Source of the DNA: an uncultured Eubacteriales bacterium | Lineage (GTDB): Bacteria; Bacillota_A; Clostridia; Christensenellales; Aristaeellaceae | Length of the DNA stretch: 5,435 nucleotides | NCBI GenBank assembly: GCA_944333375.1 | Contig: CALVKX010000142.1 | Coordinates: 1-5,435 of the forward strand | Reading direction: 5' to 3' | In this document: one piece after another, positions 5,182-5,435 of the stretch | Layout: each line of letters starts with the position of its first letter | Numbering within the stretch: the first letter of the stretch is position 1 | Program-made: the position numbers and the translations under genes | Notes under the pieces: generated by a model | What the model saw: the letters and a program-made list of their open reading frames with translations, nothing else | What the model was told of the DNA's origin: nothing | Database searches by the model: none

Positions 5182-5435
5182 ATGAAAAAAGTCCTGGCGA
5201 CCCTTTTGGCCCTGTTGATGCTGTGCGGCATGTCCGGCGCGGTAGCCGAGAATGCCGACGTCACCGGCAAAGTCATCATCTACACCTCCATGTATCAGGA
5301 CATCTGCGACATGATGAGCGAAGCGCTCAAGGCTGAGTTCCCCAACGCCGAGATCGAGTTCTTCCAGGGCGGCACGGGCACCCTGCAGACCAAGGTCGCC
5401 GGCGAGATGGAAAGCGGCAAGCTGGGCTGCGACAT
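5182..5435 (+). CDS. Extracellular solute-binding protein of an ABC transporter, N-terminal part
   Basis: The first 84 codons of a secreted substrate-binding protein are present; the gene runs off the right edge. Residues 1-22 form a signal peptide: MKK, a hydrophobic core (VLATLLALLMLCG), and a signal peptidase I-like site at AVA before ENAD. Cys15 is preceded by LML, which is a poor lipobox, so a lipoprotein is less likely by sequence, although Gram-positive binding proteins usually are lipidated. The mature start GKVIIYTSMYQDI (29-41), followed by FFQGGTGTLQTKV (59-71), matches the FbpA/AfuA-like binding-protein family (iron(III), phosphonate or polyamine type). The ligand cannot be told from this fragment. 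The start is set by AAGGAGG at 5165-5171, 10 bases upstream. An in-frame ATG at 5116 has no ribosome binding site and would bury the signal peptide. Permease and ATPase genes would be expected to the right. Confidence 0.88.
   Translation, partial: MKKVLATLLALLMLCGMSGAVAENADVTGKVIIYTSMYQDICDMMSEALKAEFPNAEIEFFQGGTGTLQTKVAGEMESGKLGCD

Noticed and set aside
5049..5279. Minus-strand open frame of 76 codons opposite the solute-binding protein start
   Set aside because: It overlaps the promoter and signal peptide region antisense and has neither a ribosome binding site nor a recognisable domain.
1..5435. CRISPR arrays, transposase remnants, tRNA or rRNA genes
   Set aside because: No regularly spaced repeats, no transposase-like protein and no tRNA cloverleaf were seen on either strand.

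Overview
The window looks like chromosomal DNA of a GC-rich, Gram-positive-type bacterium, most plausibly a gut-type Clostridia (Bacillota). The evidence is strong AGGAGG-like ribosome binding sites, near-consensus sigma-A promoters (TTGACA/TATAAT), an Lsa-like ABC-F protein, and a secreted solute-binding protein of a Bacillota type. The lineage is inferred from these features and is not proven.

Layout. Four complete genes lie on the minus strand and one truncated gene on the plus strand. From right to left, a divergent intergenic region (4913-5181) carries a minus promoter, a 16-bp perfect palindrome and a plus promoter. The plus promoter drives an extracellular solute-binding protein that runs off the right edge. 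The minus promoter drives a two-gene operon: an N-acetyl sugar amidotransferase of the WbpG/PseA type (3767-4912), then an integral membrane protein of about 11-12 segments that resembles GT-C glycosyltransferases in layout (2491-3732). These two probably work on an amidinated surface sugar, although neither the sugar nor a HisH/HisF ammonia-supplying pair is visible.

A second minus-strand unit begins inside the stop codon of the membrane protein gene. A perfect consensus promoter (TTGACA-17-TATAAT) is followed by a leader of about 200 nt with a possible 3-codon ORF (Met-Arg-Lys), several mutually exclusive inverted repeats and a CCUUUUUU tract that can pair with the Shine-Dalgarno region of the next gene. 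That gene encodes an Lsa-like ABC-F ATPase of the ribosome-protection type (754-2262). It is followed 18 bp later by a maltose/galactoside-type O-acetyltransferase (94-735). The arrangement resembles an antibiotic-inducible resistance gene under leader control, with an acetyltransferase as passenger or partner.

The left 93 bases show nothing that can be called. The most interesting elements are the ABC-F leader, the orphan amidotransferase plus membrane protein pair, and the palindrome between the divergent promoters.
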